Assembly: GCF_000613285.1 (NCBI RefSeq)
Contig: NZ_BAIN01000002.1
Location: 54,880-118,879 of the forward strand
Length of the DNA: 64,000 nt
DNA from: Acetobacter papayae JCM 25143
GTDB taxonomy: Bacteria; Pseudomonadota; Alphaproteobacteria; Acetobacterales; Acetobacteraceae
Reading direction: 5' to 3'
The position numbers and the translations under genes were made by a program. This document shows positions 60,592-64,000 of this stretch, in pieces. The notes beneath the pieces were generated by a model. That model had not been told where the DNA came from. It was given only the letters and a program-made list of their open reading frames with translations, and did no database searches. How positions within the stretch are numbered: the stretch's first letter is position 1; each line of letters starts with the position of its first letter.

Positions 60592-61226
60592 TCAGTTTTT
60601 ATGCAGAATACGGGCCAGATCGACCGCCATCTGTTCGGCGCTATCATCAATCGGGATCATTCCCGCCAGATGATTTTGTCCATCCATGACATAGAGAATG
60701 GATGTATGATCAATCAGGTAGTCAACGGCCTTGGCATCATGGCGACGCACCGTAACATGAAAGGCATCCAGAACGGGCTTTAACTGTTCTGGAGAGCCAC
60801 TCAGCCGACAATCCGGGGTGAAAAACGTGCGATATAATTCTGCATGACTGCCGGTGTATCCCGCTGGGGGTCAACCGAGATAAAGACCGGAACAATATTC
60901 TGCCCTTCAGGCCCCATACGTTCGAGTGCAGCAGAGATCGTATCAAGCGTGAGAGGGCATACGTCGATGCAGTGTGTGTAGCCAAAGTAAAGAGCCGTGT
61001 AGCGGCCGCGGAAATTACCCTGCGTGACTTTCTGCCCCTGTGTATCGAACAGCGTATAGGCACCACCAATATTTTCATGGTGATTACTGATAAGCATACG
61101 AAAACCAATAGCGCCCCCAAGTAACAGGAGAGTCACCATTGTCAGGATAACCAGGGTTTTCAGGTCAGGGCCAGCACCCTTATTGGCGGAGAGACTACGT
61201 TTCTTTTTTCTGGCGGGAGACTTCAT
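60592..61226 (-). CDS. SCO1/SenC copper chaperone (one frameshift as read)
   Basis: About 212 residues. A basic N-terminus (MKSPARKKKRSLS) is followed by one helix (LVILTMVTLLLLGGAIGF). The thioredoxin-like domain has the copper motif YTHCIDVCPLTLDTI (Cys-x3-Cys), then VFISVDPQRDTP and, after the shift, the copper-ligand His in DYLIDHTSILYVMD. The frame shifts near 60807; one extra C gives RIVGLSGSPEQLKPV. It delivers copper to the CuA site of cytochrome oxidase or acts as a periplasmic thiol reductase. It is convergent with the TonB receptor, which supports a copper theme. Confidence 0.88.
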
Positions 61227-61294
61227 GGACAGATCATACAGGAAATTTTGTGTCGTGAGTGGGTTTTTATAAAAAGCTCACTTCGTACGCTGCG

Positions 61295-61720
61295 CTATTT
61301 TCCTTCGTCAAACTTGATGTCCTGATTATTAATTGTTGAAGGAACGCTTTTTTCTTGTTCACAGGGGAAAGAGGGTATAGCGGGCGCTTCAGAATCCTCG
61401 CCCTCGGGGTGGAGGGGGTCATTGTTGCCCATGCCATGGGTATGATCCATACCAACACGGTTCATGGCCTGTTGCATGCCCATGCCAGCAATTCCGCCGC
61501 CTATTCCATTCATGCCGGGTATGGCAGAGAGCGCCATCGGTGCCATATGGCCCAGCCCATTTCCAACACTCGTCATGATATGGCCATGCATACCATTACG
61601 GGGAGCATTGGGTTGCTGCCCACAGGTTGTGTTAGCATCCTTGGGGGGAGAGTGAGAGCACCCCATAGTGAAAGCGCACCCCAACATGCAGACTGCAAGC
61701 TTGCGTCTGATATGGCTCAT
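61295..61720 (-). CDS. Met/His/Gly-rich lipoprotein, possible metal binder
   Basis: A 141-residue protein with a lipoprotein signal (MSHIRRKLAVCMLGCAFTMG, Cys21 after TMG). The middle is very rich in Met, Gly and His: GMHGHIMTSVGNGLGHMAPM, GGGIAGMGMQQAM and GMDHTHGMG. I recognise no family. Met- and His-rich periplasmic proteins often bind copper, and the gene lies just upstream of sco1 on the same strand (68 bases). I infer a copper-holding role; it could also be a disordered lipoprotein of another kind. Confidence 0.62.
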   Translation of the reverse strand: MSHIRRKLAVCMLGCAFTMGCSHSPPKDANTTCGQQPNAPRNGMHGHIMTSVGNGLGHMAPMALSAIPGMNGIGGGIAGMGMQQAMNRVGMDHTHGMGNNDPLHPEGEDSEAPAIPSFPCEQEKSVPSTINNQDIKFDEGK

Positions 61721-62308
61721 GGTTTCAATAACCTCTAGTTTTCCGGTAAGAATAGCCGAACAATCCAGAGGACTGCCGAGCGATTATTGAACGAAATATA
61801 GACTGCGATCGGGTGAGGTAATATGCCGAGGCCAGTAAGGCTTTTCGTATGAACAAAGTTCCATAATGGACTGATATAATTGGGAAAACCAGCATTGTTA
61901 TATCAGTCAACCTTCTCGCCAATAGCTTTGTAACGCGGGCAGCCGACAGGAAAGGCATCGCCTACCATAGCGGTTCAGACCATGCACTCTTTCACTATTT
62001 ATTAACCTTTGCAATCAGGAAGTGCAGCTACTCTTTCGTGTTGGTTTTTGTGGGCTGTTAAACCGGGCAAGGTCAATAAACACCATATTCTGCATATGCT
62101 TGAATCAGCAAAATCTGTCCACGGGCGCGGCGTCCTGCAACGGGGCAACACTCTGTTCGGGCTGACCTAAAACCATGAGCTAGGCCGTCGCTATCCACAA
62201 AATTTGTAGCCGTGTAGGGACTACATGGCGATGAAAGCAGCAAGGTAACCCAGAACGACGCAGCAAATTTCTGCTCCGCGTTCTGGGAAATGAGAGCTCG
62301 CTACAGGA
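61721..62308. other. 588-base region without a recognisable gene
   Basis: No frame here has family-like sequence. A hairpin, GCCGTGTAG-GGA-CTACATGGC (one G-T mismatch), lies near 62210-62230 downstream of the radical SAM gene and may contribute to its transcript end. Confidence 0.35.
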
Positions 62309-63892
62309 TCAGGCCAGTTCGAGTTCGGCCTCGACGGGCGCCGTCCGGAAAGGTGGTATTTTCCAATGCCCCTGATCAATATTGGTGATTTCGCGATCAA
62401 TCTCTTCAACAACCTGTCGCGCGAAGGGACCAAGATGCAAATATAAAGCACTTGTCATAACAACATAGGGCAGTGCTTTGGGGTTATGCAGGGCGCAATC
62501 CAACAGCATGCGCCAGAATTGCTGGGCGGTTCCCGGGCCGGCACTATGAATCCGGAAAAGTAATCTTACAAAACTGCGAAGATCCCCTTTTATCATCCGG
62601 TGGCCGCGCGTTCGTTTAAGCATACGCCCCAACCGGCGGACGCGATCAAAATAAGCCCCGGGCGCATAGATGGTCCTGAGTACCGTCCTGTAATCATCCA
62701 GCACATCGCGACGGGGACGTTTTGTCTCGAAATTCAGCCCGGCAGTGCACTGGTCACCTGATTGCGTCTGCCCGTCATCGACGAAAAGCCGTCCTTCACT
62801 GAGCAGCCGTTTGGTCAGCTGTGTTGTGGGCAGGGCATAGAGCAGGCCGACCATGCAGACAGGGATCGCCGTATCTTCGATACATTCGACCATACCTGCG
62901 GCGACGCTACCTTTTTCACTATCAAAACCGACAATGAAACCCGCATTCACAAAAATATCGGCCCTGTGAATTGTTTCGATACTCTGTTGCAGACTGCGGC
63001 GTGTATTCTGCTTTTTCTGCGTCATGACCAGGGTGTCCGTATCCGGACTTTCGATCCCGATAAAAACAGCGAAAAAATTGCTCTGGGAAAGATCGCGCAA
63101 CAAATCGGCATCGTCTGCCAGATTGATCGATGCTTCAGTGGAAAACTCGAAAGGAAAGTTCTTTTTGTTCTGCCACGCTTTCAGATCAGGCAGGAGTTTC
63201 CTAAGCGCCTTCTTGTTGCCAATCAGGTTGTCATCGACAAAATCGACATGCCCGCGATAACCGAGTGCATACAGGGCATCGAGTTCCGCCAGTACCTGCT
63301 CATTTGTTTTCGTGCGCGGCGTCCGGCCATAGAGTTCGATAATATCGCAAAATTCGCAACTGAACGGGCATCCACGGGAGAACTGAACCCCGACATGTAG
63401 GTACTGATCAAGCTTCAGCAGGTCAAAACGCGGTGTCGGGCTCAAGGTAACATTGGTCTTGCCCATGGGAGCCTTGAAAACACCCGCTGCTCCCCGCGCT
63501 GCCATGCCGCAATAAAGTCGGCCATGATCTCCTCGGCTTCTCCGAGAACCTGAAAATTGGCAGCGCTATAGACATCAGGGCTGGACGTTACATCAGGGCC
63601 ACCAATCACGACCGGTTTGCCGTTGGCCCGGCACATATCGATAATATGCAGCGCATCATTACGCTGGGGCAGCATTCCACCTGCCATCACCATATCGGCC
63701 CAGGCGAAGTTTTCTTCCGTCAAAAGCTCGGTGTTGCGGTTGATAAGCCTGACTTCCCAGTGCTTCGGGAGCAGCGCTGCAACCGTGATCATGCCGAGCG
63801 GCGCCTGTTAGATCACAGGTTTCCTTGTAGTTCCAGAACGAACCTGCGTTGAAAAGCGGAAAGATCATCAAGACCTTGCAGCTGTCGGTCAT
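62309..63892 (-). CDS. B12-binding radical SAM protein with DUF4070, HpnP-like (two frameshifts as read)
   Basis: About 527 residues. N-terminal cobalamin-binding domain: VLMIFPLFNAGSFWNYKETC, VAALLPKHWEVRLINRNTE, WADMVMAGGMLPQRND and KPVVIGGPDVTSSPDVY. Radical SAM core: VGVQFSRGCPFSCEFCDIIE (Cys-x3-Cys-x2-Cys for the [4Fe-4S] cluster), GYRGHVDFVDDNLIGNKKAL and FPFEFSTEASINLADDADLL. The C-terminal part fits DUF4070. This matches HpnP, the hopanoid C-2 methylase, and close relatives. Frames shift near 63500 (one extra G gives QRGVFKAPMG) and near 63805, where the expected ARYPAAPLG block is short, so more than one base may be lost there. It would methylate a hydrophobic substrate with methylcobalamin. 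Confidence in family is high, in substrate moderate. Confidence 0.75.
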
Positions 63893-64000
63893 CAGGGAGA
63901 AATCCTTTGATAAAACAGCTGATCACGATCAAAGCGGGAGACTGCCCGCTGTCCTTGAAAGCGCGCCGGCCCTTGGGAGGGGCTGTTTCAGTTTTGCTAC

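Overview
The window looks like a chromosomal segment of an acetic acid bacterium (Acetobacteraceae, Alphaproteobacteria). The reasons are a membrane-bound PQQ glucose dehydrogenase with five N-terminal membrane helices, a long AcnB-type aconitase, several TonB-dependent receptors with their own exbB-exbD-tonB operon, and moderately high GC. No rRNA, tRNA, CRISPR array, phage or intact insertion sequence was seen. Species cannot be fixed from the sequence alone.

About 17 genes are split over two to four reading frames, with roughly 29 shifts. In nearly every case the homologous protein is restored by adding one base, usually to a short G or C run, so I treat these as single genes. Many of the shifts are probably sequencing or assembly errors rather than biology.

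Layout. 1-9.4 kb: urea/short-chain amide uptake (urtABCD on the minus strand) divergent from a fusion of an NCS1-type permease to a hybrid histidine kinase, its LuxR-type response regulator and an FmdC-like porin. 9.7-16.2 kb: a YaiI/YqxD protein, a ferrichrome-type TonB receptor, an AraC regulator and gcd. 17-22.3 kb: acnB, a YegP-like protein, mscS and sodC. 22.8-26.8 kb: a PepSY membrane protein and a TonB receptor under a canonical cobalamin riboswitch. 27.5-33.7 kb: an arginase-family enzyme, a LysR regulator, an HVA1/DUF2945 protein, an HPP membrane protein, an aldo/keto reductase and a diguanylate cyclase. 34.1-37.7 kb: a small membrane protein, exbB, exbD, tonB, a divergent Fur-like regulator and a flavin reductase-like protein. 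37.7-41.5 kb: a secreted MRJP/yellow-like protein, an exported amidohydrolase and a nitronate monooxygenase. 41.5-46.2 kb: a FixJ-like regulator with its kinase, a Fiu-like TonB receptor and a DUF333 lipoprotein.

46.3-55.0 kb is the most interesting part. A MocR-like regulator that lacks the PLP lysine is divergent from an apparent operon of TonB receptor, COG2159 amidohydrolase, DszB-like desulfinase, MFS transporter and DszC-like flavin monooxygenase. I read it as a candidate uptake and desulfurization module for an unknown organosulfur compound.

55.1-61.7 kb: a YdeP/FdhF-type molybdoenzyme, then a probable copper locus (DUF2946 protein, TonB receptor, Sco1 and a Met/His-rich lipoprotein). 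62.3-63.9 kb: a B12-binding radical SAM protein with an HpnP-like (hopanoid methylase) sequence.
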